Below, piece by piece: positions 1-5,420 of a stretch of 5,615 bases of DNA (positions are counted from its first letter, which is position 1; the number at the start of each line of letters is the position of its first letter). Source of the DNA: an uncultured Erysipelotrichaceae bacterium (lineage in GTDB: Bacteria; Bacillota_I; Bacilli_A; Erysipelotrichales; Coprobacillaceae). The stretch is taken from positions 1 to 5,615 of the forward strand of contig ONFH01000078.1 in assembly GCA_900317015.1 (NCBI GenBank), in the 5' to 3' direction. The translations under genes were made by a program, and so were the position numbers. Below the pieces are notes generated by a model, which was not told the DNA's origin, made no database searches, and worked only from the letters and a program-made list of their open reading frames with translations.

Positions 1-394
1 AAAAGTTAATTCCAAAGTCAATTTTATTAGGAATCAAACCAAGCACTAGTATTGTCTTTGTATTTGATACAGATGTAATTAACAATTTAGATATTTTGAA
101 AAAAACATTGAAAATATTGAAAAATATTGTTGTAATGTGAGTATTATTAATTTACTTCAAGTAACAAATTTAGAAGATGAATTGACACGATGTACAGATG
201 TAAAAACTGTAATGGATCTCACAAAAAGTAAGTCGATTAGTAATTTTAAAGCTGACTTTAGAAAAATGAAAGACGAACAATGTCGAAATATGCTTGAGAG
301 GCATAAAATTGATGTCGAAAACATGTGGACTACTACTGCACCTAAGGAATTTGATTTTGTACAGAGAAATGATGAACTTATAAAACAAAAGTAA
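1..394 (+). pseudogene. Frameshifted 3' part of an accessory-type protein gene
   Basis: Two overlapping reading frames make one broken gene. The first is open from the window edge (codons from base 3) to TGA 138-140 and contains IVFVFDTDV, an acidic motif at the end of a hydrophobic strand. The second is open from base 104 to TAA 392-394 and contains NLEDELTRCTDV and, later, DFRKM. They join at a run of seven A (99-105): with one more A, the frame continues through KKNIENIEKY straight into the second part with no stop. I recall similar proteins (strand plus D-x-D, then NLEDEL[VT]RCT, then a basic FK-DF segment and a Trp near the end) from accessory loci of Firmicutes, but I cannot name a domain; a TOPRIM-like nuclease or regulator is a guess. 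The N-terminus lies upstream of the window. A GTG at 137 could be read as a start for an 85-residue product, but it has no ribosome binding site, so a frameshift explains it better. A sequencing error in the homopolymer is possible. Confidence 0.6.
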
Positions 395-407
395 GACGCT
401 AACAAAA

Positions 408-515
408 TTCAAAATCTGTATACTACATATGTCACTATCAAAAATGGTACTGAAAAGGATACGCTGCATAAAAGTAGCGTTACCACAATAATGTGGTACC
501 ATATCTGATTTTGAA
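408..515. repeat. Nested inverted repeats, possible structured RNA
   Basis: This gene-free stretch has several complementary arms inside one another. The outer arms are TTCAAAATC (408-416) and GATTTTGAA (507-515). Inside these, ATGGTAC (444-450) pairs with GTACCAT (496-502). Inside again, ACGCTGC (461-467) pairs with GTAGCGT (474-480) with one G-U pair around the loop ATAAAA. A further hairpin, TACCACA-AATA-TGTGGTA (481-498), directly abuts the inner one and competes with the middle stem for 496-498. No U-tract follows, so it is not a normal terminator. It could be a structured RNA, a protein-binding DNA site or a remnant of a mobile element. Chance arms are common in AT-rich DNA, but the co-nesting is notable. 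Confidence 0.35.
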
Positions 516-577
516 ACTTAAGAATAGTTTAGAATTGAAATGAGATATTTGATTAGAACTGTAAGTATTTAAAACAA

Positions 578-589
578 TTATCATGATAA
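578..589. promoter_or_regulatory. Perfect 12-base palindrome, possible operator
   Basis: TTATCATGATAA is its own reverse complement and lies about 75 bases before the start of the dehydrogenase operon, in an otherwise gene-free AT-rich stretch. A dimeric repressor site is a reasonable guess. I see no close match to a named consensus, and no convincing -35/-10 pair overlaps it. Confidence 0.25.
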
Positions 590-662
590 AAAGATATTGT
601 AATATTTTTAAAAAGCTCTAACATAAGATTAGATCATAAAAAGAATAAAAGAAGGCGTTAAT

Positions 663-869
663 ATGAAAAGTGTATTGATCAAGGATACGACAAGAGAAGA
701 AAGAGAGAAGATCATTAAAGATTCTCTTGGCATCATTGATGGTTTATGTGATGGCTGTTCCATTGGTGTGACAGCTATGTATGACGATTATATTGAAGGA
801 CGTAAGGAACTCAAGGAGATCAATGCTTCTTTTCGGTCTAAATATAGTGCCGATGATCAAGATCAATAA
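663..869 (+). CDS. Small conserved CxxC protein upstream of D-lactate dehydrogenase
   Basis: A 68-residue soluble, charged protein of unknown function. The start is ATG 663, preceded by GAAGG at 651-655 with seven bases between. The sequence opens with MKSVLIKDTTREER, which looks like a short strand followed by a helix (about residues 9-28). A CxxC pair follows (Cys29 and Cys32, CDGC), then a second charged helical stretch with YDDYIEGRKEL (about 40-50) and an acidic tail. I have an impression of having seen small proteins of this type in other Firmicutes but cannot give it a function. The CxxC could bind a metal or sense redox state, which is inference only. The stop codon lies 14 bases before the dehydrogenase ATG and overlaps that gene's ribosome binding site, so the two are co-transcribed and probably translationally coupled. 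No membrane segment or signal peptide is visible. Confidence 0.75.
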   Translation: MKSVLIKDTTREEREKIIKDSLGIIDGLCDGCSIGVTAMYDDYIEGRKELKEINASFRSKYSADDQDQ

Positions 870-883
870 AAGGAGCTGTTGTT

Positions 884-1870
884 ATGAATAAAATCTATGC
901 ATTTGAAGTTAGAGATGATGAACAAAAATATTTAGATGATCTTGCAAAGAAACATCATATAGAAATCGTCTGTTCACCAGAAGTTTTAACTCTTGAAAAG
1001 ATTGCCACTTTAGATCAAAACTCAGGTGTGACCATTCTTGGAATGGGTCATTATGGAGAGAAGGAAATGGCAGAACTCAAAGAGCGTTCCATTCATTATC
1101 TTTCGACAAGAACGATTGGCTATAACCATATTGATCTTGAAGCTGCGAAAAGACATGATGTTCATGTCTGTAATGCATCCTATGCCCCTAATGGCGTCGC
1201 TGATTATACGGTCATGATGATCTTATTATGTTTACGTAACTATAAACAGGCTTTATGGCGTATGCAAGTCAACGATTTCTCCTTATCCGGCTTAGCTGGT
1301 CGAGAAATGAAAGATTTAACGATTGGCGTTATTGGGACAGGACATATTGGCACGCAGGTCATGAAAGACTTATCAGGATTTGGTTGTCAACTCATCTGTT
1401 ATGATCGACATAAAAATGATGAGGCAGCATCCTTAGGGACTTATGTCAGCTTAGATGAGCTTTATGCAAGAAGTGATGTGATTACGATTCACTTAGCGCT
1501 TAACTCTGAAACCAATCACATCATTAATGAAGAATCCATTGCCAAGATGAAAGACGGGGTCGTCTTAATCAACTGTGCAAGAGGTGGTCTCATGGATATT
1601 CATGCCTTAATTAAAGGGGTAGAGCAGGAAAAGATCGGTGCTTTAGGATTAGATACTGTTGAAGAGGAAGAAGGCATCGTTCATCGTGACCTTAAGACAG
1701 CCATCTTTGCGGATCGTGATATAGCTTATTTAAGACAGTTCAAGAATGTCGTTTATACTTATCACATGGCATTTTATACCGATGCAGCAGTGAGAAGTAT
1801 GGCTGAATGTGGCATTGAAGGTCTCTTAGAGATGGCTAATGATGTAGAATGTAAAACACAGCTTTGTTAA
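884..1870 (+). CDS. D-2-hydroxyacid dehydrogenase, probably D-lactate dehydrogenase
   Basis: A 328-residue cytoplasmic NAD-dependent enzyme, full length for the family, expected to reduce pyruvate to D-lactate and reoxidise NADH in fermentation. The start is ATG 884 with AAAGGAG at 869-875. The N- and C-terminal parts form the catalytic domain around a central Rossmann domain. The nucleotide loop GTGHIG is at 151-156, and Asp174 at the end of the next strand fits NAD rather than NADP. The catalytic set is visible: Arg233 (in NCARGG), Asp257 (in GLDTVE), Glu262 and His294 (in YTYH). As I recall the Lactobacillus D-lactate dehydrogenase numbering (Arg235, Asp259, Glu264, His296), each is offset by exactly two. 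The same subfamily includes VanH of vancomycin-resistance clusters and 2-hydroxyisocaproate dehydrogenase. No D-Ala-D-Lac ligase or D,D-dipeptidase is nearby, so a housekeeping fermentative role is likelier. It is the second gene of an operon with the 68-residue CxxC protein. No terminator follows immediately; the first one is near 2157-2185. Confidence 0.92.
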   Translation: MNKIYAFEVRDDEQKYLDDLAKKHHIEIVCSPEVLTLEKIATLDQNSGVTILGMGHYGEKEMAELKERSIHYLSTRTIGYNHIDLEAAKRHDVHVCNASYAPNGVADYTVMMILLCLRNYKQALWRMQVNDFSLSGLAGREMKDLTIGVIGTGHIGTQVMKDLSGFGCQLICYDRHKNDEAASLGTYVSLDELYARSDVITIHLALNSETNHIINEESIAKMKDGVVLINCARGGLMDIHALIKGVEQEKIGALGLDTVEEEEGIVHRDLKTAIFADRDIAYLRQFKNVVYTYHMAFYTDAAVRSMAECGIEGLLEMANDVECKTQLC

Positions 1871-1878
1871 AAAAATAA

Positions 1879-2124
1879 GACAAATCAAGAAGGTACTTAC
1901 AGATGTGTGATCTGATTGCAAAGAGAATGAATTGATCTGGATGTATTGCCTTATGAATGAAGCCGGGAGAAGATATGGCAAAATTTGTGGATGATGTATC
2001 GGAATGGCTATGCTATGATATTGGGATCATAACCATGAACAGGCCGATCGCTTACCATGAATAGAAACCTGATCAATTTGTTTCAACCGACTCTGAATTT
2101 GTGAAAGAAGCAAGCCTGTTTTAA
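1879..2124 (+). pseudogene. Possible decayed gene of unknown family
   Basis: This is most of the 426-base gap after the dehydrogenase. One frame reads like protein but has stops at 1933-1935 (TGA), 1954-1956 (TGA) and 2062-2064 (TAG) before the end at 2122-2124. Its clearest parts are MKPGEDMAKFVDDVSEWL and, after the TAG, KPDQFVSTDSEFVKEASLF. Base composition is more gene-like than that of 400-660, and the terminator just downstream would fit the end of a former gene. I do not recognise the family. Another frame over about 1935-2030 also has a protein-like look, so the correct frame is uncertain. It could be plain intergenic DNA or a long 3' untranslated region. Confidence 0.3.
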
Positions 2125-2156
2125 AGATCCTTCCAATGTATTTATAAGTAAAAGTG

Positions 2157-2185
2157 AGGAAGTCATAGAAATGTGACTTCTTTTC
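2157..2185 (+). terminator. Intrinsic terminator after the dehydrogenase operon
   Basis: GAAGTCA (2159-2165) pairs with TGACTTC (2174-2180) around an eight-base loop. The stem can extend by a G-U and an A-T pair outward, and TTTTCTCTTG follows. It ends the transcript from the dehydrogenase operon and the possible remnant, and isolates them from the methyltransferase. Confidence 0.8.
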
Positions 2186-2225
2186 TCTTGTCTTTAGAAG
2201 TTTAGACATTTTTGTATCTAGAAAG

Positions 2226-2268
2226 TTAGTTCAAACTAATGAATTGATTATGATTAGGTCTCCCTAAT
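2226..2268 (+). promoter_or_regulatory. Candidate promoter flanked by two palindromes
   Basis: A -10-like TATGAT lies at 2249-2254. Upstream, TTAGTT-CA-AACTAA (2226-2239) sits where a -35 would be, and no good TTGACA match is present. Downstream, ATTAGG-TCTC-CCTAAT (2253-2268) overlaps the end of the -10 and the expected start of transcription. The second palindrome has TTAGG-N4-CCTAA spacing, which resembles operators of the metal-dependent DtxR/SirR family. The first resembles sites of MarR-type regulators. Both assignments are inference. A weak alternative promoter is TTGTAT (2212-2217) with ACTAAT (2235-2240), 17 bases apart, which would place the first palindrome over its -10. The downstream gene is the methyltransferase. 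Confidence 0.45.
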
Positions 2269-2298
2269 GATCTGTTTAAAGTAGAAAGATTAGAAAAT

Positions 2299-2305
2299 GG
2301 AAGGA
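2299..2305 (+). promoter_or_regulatory. Ribosome binding site that decides the methyltransferase start
   Basis: GGAAGGA ends six bases before ATG 2312. The in-frame ATGs at 2297 and 2306 lie on or directly next to this site and cannot use it, and nothing comparable precedes ATG 2297. Start at 2312 is therefore preferred. Confidence 0.65.
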
Positions 2306-2311
2306 ATGTCT

Positions 2312-2884
2312 ATGCCATTTTTTCAAAATACGAAGAAGCCGGTCGGATTTGGCGGAAAATTAATGGTCAAGAGCATGAATAGCGGGACTCATGCAAAGCT
2401 GGCCAACTGGGGATTGGATCATCTTCATATTGTAAAGGAGGCGAAGATCTTAGATGCTGGCTGTGGTGGCGGAGCCAATGTGAAACGACTTTTAGAAAAA
2501 GCGGCACAAGGTCATGTGACTGGACTTGATTATTCAGAAGTCAGTGTGAAAGAAGCTTCAAAAGTTAATAAGAAGGCTATTAAGGATGGAAAGTGTGAGA
2601 GCACACAGGGTGATGTTCGTACACTGCCTTTTGCAGAAGATAGCTTTGATTTGATCACAGCCTTTGAGACGGTCTACTTTTGGTTTGATCTAGCAGAAAC
2701 ATTTAAAGGGATTAGAAAAATCCTTAAGGATGGTGGCACAAATGAGTCAGATGGGCATGATCAAACAGCTGTAAAGTTTTCTAAGATCATTGATGGGATG
2801 AAGCTTTATGATGCGAAAATGTTAACGGAGTCTTTAAAACAGGCAGGATTTACTAAGATTACAACGGATCAAAAGGGTGTCTGA
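2312..2884 (+). CDS. Class I SAM-dependent methyltransferase, probably degenerate
   Basis: A 190-residue protein of the UbiE/Methyltransf_11 type; the substrate is unknown. Motif I, DAGCGGGAN, is at residues 48-56 and binds SAM. The acidic residue after strand 2 is Asp73 (GLDYS), and Asp101 (GDVRTLPF) marks the next motif. Two things look wrong. First, LKDGGT (138-143) runs directly into NESDG (144-148): in homologues as I recall them, three to five hydrophobic residues stand between, forming a core strand, so about 12 bases around 2740/2741 seem deleted in frame. Second, the stop TGA (2882-2884) falls where these proteins usually have Trp; the same frame continues as LVVVAK and ends at TAA 2903-2905, the expected C-terminal strand. 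A TGG-to-TGA change would explain this. The product may be inactive, but the rest of the frame is intact, so decay would be recent. A longer start at ATG 2297 (195 residues) is possible. Confidence 0.75.
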   Translation: MPFFQNTKKPVGFGGKLMVKSMNSGTHAKLANWGLDHLHIVKEAKILDAGCGGGANVKRLLEKAAQGHVTGLDYSEVSVKEASKVNKKAIKDGKCESTQGDVRTLPFAEDSFDLITAFETVYFWFDLAETFKGIRKILKDGGTNESDGHDQTAVKFSKIIDGMKLYDAKMLTESLKQAGFTKITTDQKGV

Positions 2885-2947
2885 CTTGTCGTCGTCGCTA
2901 AATAATAAAAAGTGTTTCCAAAAATCATAAAGGACAGATCAAAAGAG

Positions 2948-2975
2948 TTGATAATCAAGAAAATCGTGATAAGAT
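2948..2975 (+). promoter_or_regulatory. Promoter of the DUF1295 operon
   Basis: The -35 TTGATA is at 2948-2953 and the -10 TAAGAT at 2970-2975, with a 16-base spacer and an extended-10 TG at 2967-2968. Transcription should begin near 2982, a short distance before the ribosome binding site GGAGG (2991-2995). The same extended -10, within CGTGATAAGATA, recurs before the amidase gene. Confidence 0.6.
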
Positions 2976-2987
2976 AAAAGTTATCAC
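2966..2987. promoter_or_regulatory. Inverted repeat over the -10, possible operator
   Basis: GTGATAA (2966-2972) and TTATCAC (2981-2987) are perfect seven-base arms with eight bases between. They span the -10 and expected start of transcription of the DUF1295 operon. A repressor bound here would block the promoter. The regulator is not in the window and the site matches no consensus I can name with confidence. Confidence 0.4.
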
Positions 2988-3002
2988 TTTGGAGGAAAGA
3001 TT

Positions 3003-3788
3003 ATGACTTTTATCATTATTTTTGTTTTAGCTCTGATCGCCTGCGCCTGTGGTTTTAAGCAATATGTCTGGTTTATTTCCTTAGGCTATGGGGCTGCCAT
3101 TGCTTTCATCGGCGCAGGATTACTTGTGACGTTTCACTCACATCTGATCATTGCAACGTTATTACAATGTCTATTGTTGATCATTTATGGCTGTCGCTTA
3201 TCTGGTTATCTGATTTATCGTGATATCAAGACAGCCTATAATCGTCGTATGAAAGGAGAAGTCAAGTCCAACAAGGATGTTGGCATGGGTGCGAAAATCG
3301 GCATCTGGATCTCTGCGAGCTTACTGTATGTCTTACAGACTTCACCGGTGACGTTTCGACTGATCGCTCAAGCAAAGATGGATGGCTTCTTAATCGCTGG
3401 ACTTATCATTTCAGTGTGTGGCTTAGTCTTAGAGACAAGTGCTGATTTGCAGAAGAATAAGGCAAAGAAGAAAAATCCAAAACGTTTTGTCGACACAGGA
3501 CTCTTTAAGCTTGTGCGTTGTCCAAACTATTTTGGTGAAATGACATTTTGGACTGGGATCTTTATTTCCGGCATCAGTGTTTACCATGGTCTTGAATGGC
3601 TTGTTGCGGTTCTTGGTTATATTGGCATCATCTATGTTATGTTTGGTGGGGCTCGTCGTTTAGAGATCCGTCAGGATAAGAACTATGGCAATGATCCACA
3701 GTATCAGCATTATAAGAAGACAACACCGATCATGATTCCATTTATTCCACTTTACTCAGTCAAGAAGTATAAATGGCTGGTGGCCTAG
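3003..3788 (+). CDS. DUF1295 / steroid 5-alpha-reductase-like membrane protein
   Basis: A 261-residue multi-pass membrane protein. The start is ATG 3003 with GGAGG at 2991-2995, seven bases away. Hydrophobic segments lie near residues 2-18, 22-43, 47-70, 98-113, 128-146, 181-193 and 197-215. The C-terminal half has the family signature: ETSADLQ (144-150), then DTGLFKLVRCPNYFGEM (164-180), then the GGARRLEIRQDKNYG segment (215-229) and the HYKKTTP motif (236-242). These conserved charged and aromatic residues resemble the C-terminal cofactor-binding regions of steroid 5-alpha-reductases and isoprenylcysteine methyltransferases, which share this fold. Bacterial members are mostly uncharacterised; a role in reducing or modifying a lipid is inferred from the family. 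Its stop is three bases before the next gene, so the two are co-transcribed and probably coupled. It is full length with no visible defect. Confidence 0.88.
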   Translation: MTFIIIFVLALIACACGFKQYVWFISLGYGAAIAFIGAGLLVTFHSHLIIATLLQCLLLIIYGCRLSGYLIYRDIKTAYNRRMKGEVKSNKDVGMGAKIGIWISASLLYVLQTSPVTFRLIAQAKMDGFLIAGLIISVCGLVLETSADLQKNKAKKKNPKRFVDTGLFKLVRCPNYFGEMTFWTGIFISGISVYHGLEWLVAVLGYIGIIYVMFGGARRLEIRQDKNYGNDPQYQHYKKTTPIMIPFIPLYSVKKYKWLVA

Positions 3789-3791
3789 TTT

Positions 3792-4277
3792 ATGAAAGAA
3801 ACAAATCATCAGGAGCTAGAAGGCTTTACCTTAACGATGGCCATTCTAGACTTGATTCCAGTCTTATTCTTTAGTATTGGGGCAGGAATCTTGGCTTCCC
3901 GCTTTAATAGTCTTTTCTTTCGCATCGGGATCATTCTTGTGATCGTTGCCGGCAGTTTAAAAGCACTATGGAAGTTTGTCATTGCTTTAGTGCATAAGGA
4001 TGTGCATTTCTTAAGTCGTCAGATGCGTTATCTAATGCCACTTGGCTTTCTTCTGGCCTTGATCTCACTCTTGATCAATCAGTGGTCCATGGAAGCTGTC
4101 ATTCATCATATTATGACATTTCCATCATTCTTATTTCTCATCATTGGGATCCTTGGCATCTTCGTTTTAGCATGGCATGGGAAACACTATGATGTAAGAG
4201 ATGCGAAGGCCAACTGGCGTGAGCAGATGATCAATGGCATCGTTCAGTTATGTATTATGCTCTGTATCTTATTTTAA
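3792..4277 (+). CDS. Small multi-pass membrane protein of unknown function
   Basis: A 161-residue protein with four or five hydrophobic segments (about 13-35, 41-63, 80-96, 111-128 and 147-161) and basic loops. One loop, ALVHKDVHFLSRQMRYLMP, lies about residues 65-83; another, GKHYDVRDAKANWREQ, about 130-145. I do not recognise a named domain. It starts at ATG 3792, three bases after the DUF1295 stop, with only a weak GGTGG at 3779-3783 for ribosome binding. That fits translational coupling and suggests a linked function in the membrane, though the sequence does not show what it is. It is the last gene of the operon; a strong terminator begins six bases after its stop. Confidence 0.75.
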   Translation: MKETNHQELEGFTLTMAILDLIPVLFFSIGAGILASRFNSLFFRIGIILVIVAGSLKALWKFVIALVHKDVHFLSRQMRYLMPLGFLLALISLLINQWSMEAVIHHIMTFPSFLFLIIGILGIFVLAWHGKHYDVRDAKANWREQMINGIVQLCIMLCILF

Positions 4278-4282
4278 TCATT

Positions 4283-4311
4283 GAGGTCTATTCATGTATG
4301 GACCTCTTTTT
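4283..4311 (+). terminator. Intrinsic terminator after the membrane-protein operon
   Basis: GAGGTCTAT (4283-4291) pairs with ATGGACCTC (4298-4306) with one G-U pair, around the loop TCATGT. TTTTT follows at 4307-4311. A textbook rho-independent terminator. Confidence 0.88.
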
Positions 4312-4318
4312 GTTAGGT

Positions 4319-4347
4319 TTGAAATGCAAATGCATGCGTGATAAGAT
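4319..4347 (+). promoter_or_regulatory. Promoter of the amidase gene
   Basis: The -35 TTGAAA is at 4319-4324 and the -10 TAAGAT at 4342-4347, with exactly 17 bases between and an extended-10 TG at 4339-4340. Transcription should begin near 4354, giving an untranslated leader of about 20 bases. It starts eight bases after the upstream terminator's T-tract, so the amidase is its own transcription unit. Confidence 0.72.
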
Positions 4348-4362
4348 AGTAAAGCAATAAAC

Positions 4363-4368
4363 GGAGGG
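4363..4368 (+). promoter_or_regulatory. Ribosome binding site for a GTG/ATG double start
   Basis: GGAGGG is seven bases before GTG 4376 and ten before ATG 4379. Both codons are adjacent and in frame, so the choice changes the protein by one residue. Spacing slightly favours GTG; codon preference favours ATG. Confidence 0.6.
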
Positions 4369-4375
4369 ATATTTT

Positions 4376-5347
4376 GTGATGAAAAGAGAATTAATGATGG
4401 GACTGTCTTTATTACTCAGTGCCTCTATGATGAGTGGATGTGCGGGGCCACGTAAGACTGGTCATGAAAATGAAACCGTGAAATCTAGTGAATCCACATC
4501 GACAAAGAAAGACTCTAATGATCAGAAGGATTCTACTGATCAAAGTGATACACAGGATCAAAAGAAAGTGACAGAAAAGAAAGCAACTCAAAAGACAAAT
4601 TCAAGTCAGAAGAAGAACGAAACAAAGAATACGACAGATAAAAAGAAAACGACAAAGAAAGCGACAACGTCAAAGACGACCCAAACGAATAATTCGTCGA
4701 CGAAGGCAGCTTCTCAAGGCAAGACGATCTGTATTGATGCTGGCCATCAGCGCTATGCCAATACTGGCTTAGAAGCCATTGGCCCAGGTTCAAGTACCAA
4801 GAAGATGAAAGTCACTGGCGGTACCCAGGGTTCCTTTACAAAGGTACCAGAAAGTGTTGTCAATTTAGCAACTGCGAAAAAGTTAAAGCAAATTTTGATC
4901 AGCCGTGGCTATAAAGTGGTTATGGTCCGTGAAAGCCAGGATGTGAATATTTCTAATATTCAGCGTGCACAGATCGCTAATAAAAGCGGCTCTGATCTCT
5001 GCATCCGTATCCATTGTGATGGCTCTGGTGTTTCATCAGTTCATGGTTACTTTATCTTGACACCATCTCATAACAATAAGTATTTATCTTCAAGCATTGT
5101 TGATCAATCATTGAAGCTTACAAAGTGCTTATTACCAGCGATTCAGAAGACAACTGGTGCCAATAACCGTGGAATCTCTTATCGTGATGATTTAACAGGG
5201 ACGAACTGGTCAAAGATTCCAACTGTCTTAGTGGAAATGGGTGAGATGTCTAATAAACAGGAAGATGAAGCTTTAGTGACTTCTGCTTATCAGGAAAAGA
5301 TGGCTCAGGGTATGGCCAATGGCATCGATGACTATTTTAAGTCTTAG
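4376..5347 (+). CDS. Lipoprotein N-acetylmuramoyl-L-alanine amidase (Amidase_3)
   Basis: A 323-residue exported peptidoglycan hydrolase, expected to cut the bond between N-acetylmuramic acid and L-alanine. Residues 1-21 are a lipoprotein signal (basic start, hydrophobic core) ending in a lipobox MSGC, so Cys22 should be lipidated and hold the protein on the outer face of the membrane. Residues 23-115 are a low-complexity linker rich in Ser, Thr, Lys, Asp, Gln and Asn, a likely unstructured spacer reaching into the wall. Residues 116-323 are the Amidase_3 domain. Its zinc ligands appear to be His124 (DAGHQ), Glu159 (VPES) and His213 (RIHCDG), and the catalytic glutamate is Glu287 (VEMGEMSN). 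All are present, so it should be active. No separate wall-binding repeats are visible. It has its own promoter and terminator. Roles in cell separation or wall turnover are inferred from the family. Confidence 0.9.
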   Translation: MMKRELMMGLSLLLSASMMSGCAGPRKTGHENETVKSSESTSTKKDSNDQKDSTDQSDTQDQKKVTEKKATQKTNSSQKKNETKNTTDKKKTTKKATTSKTTQTNNSSTKAASQGKTICIDAGHQRYANTGLEAIGPGSSTKKMKVTGGTQGSFTKVPESVVNLATAKKLKQILISRGYKVVMVRESQDVNISNIQRAQIANKSGSDLCIRIHCDGSGVSSVHGYFILTPSHNNKYLSSSIVDQSLKLTKCLLPAIQKTTGANNRGISYRDDLTGTNWSKIPTVLVEMGEMSNKQEDEALVTSAYQEKMAQGMANGIDDYFKS

Positions 5348-5420
5348 GATGTTGTTATGCATAAAACGTATGGAGATCCATAACATGTAAGCATTTCCAA
5401 TCAAACAAGTCATTTGATAG

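Noticed and set aside
99..105. Programmed -1 ribosomal frameshift at the A run
   Set aside because: In the reading phase seen, the base before the run is G, so the tRNA would slip onto GAA with a first-position mismatch. A one-base deletion is simpler.
157..405. Minus-strand reading frame of 82 codons
   Set aside because: It is antisense to the frameshifted gene, whose + strand protein has clear conserved-looking motifs.
170..502. Minus-strand reading frame of 110 codons
   Set aside because: It lies over the broken + strand gene and the repeat region, is rich in Phe, Ile, Leu and Ser as expected for the reverse of AT-rich DNA, and has no recognisable motif.
624..629. TAAGAT as a -10 for the dehydrogenase operon
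   Set aside because: It matches the -10 used elsewhere in the window, but there is no TG extension and no acceptable -35 at 16-18 bases.
884..1870. VanH of a vancomycin-resistance cluster
   Set aside because: The enzyme family fits, but no VanA/B-type ligase, VanX or VanR/S gene is near it; the neighbour is the CxxC mini-protein.
2027..2209. Minus-strand reading frame of 60 codons
   Set aside because: It crosses the intrinsic terminator and has no convincing features of a protein.
4533..4793. Minus-strand reading frame of 86 codons rich in Ser and Leu
   Set aside because: It is the reverse of the low-complexity linker of the amidase, where open frames arise from composition.
5353..5385. 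Inverted repeat TGTTATG / CATAACA after the amidase
   Set aside because: The loop is 19 bases, there is no T-tract, and the strong terminator at 5421-5453 already explains transcript ending.
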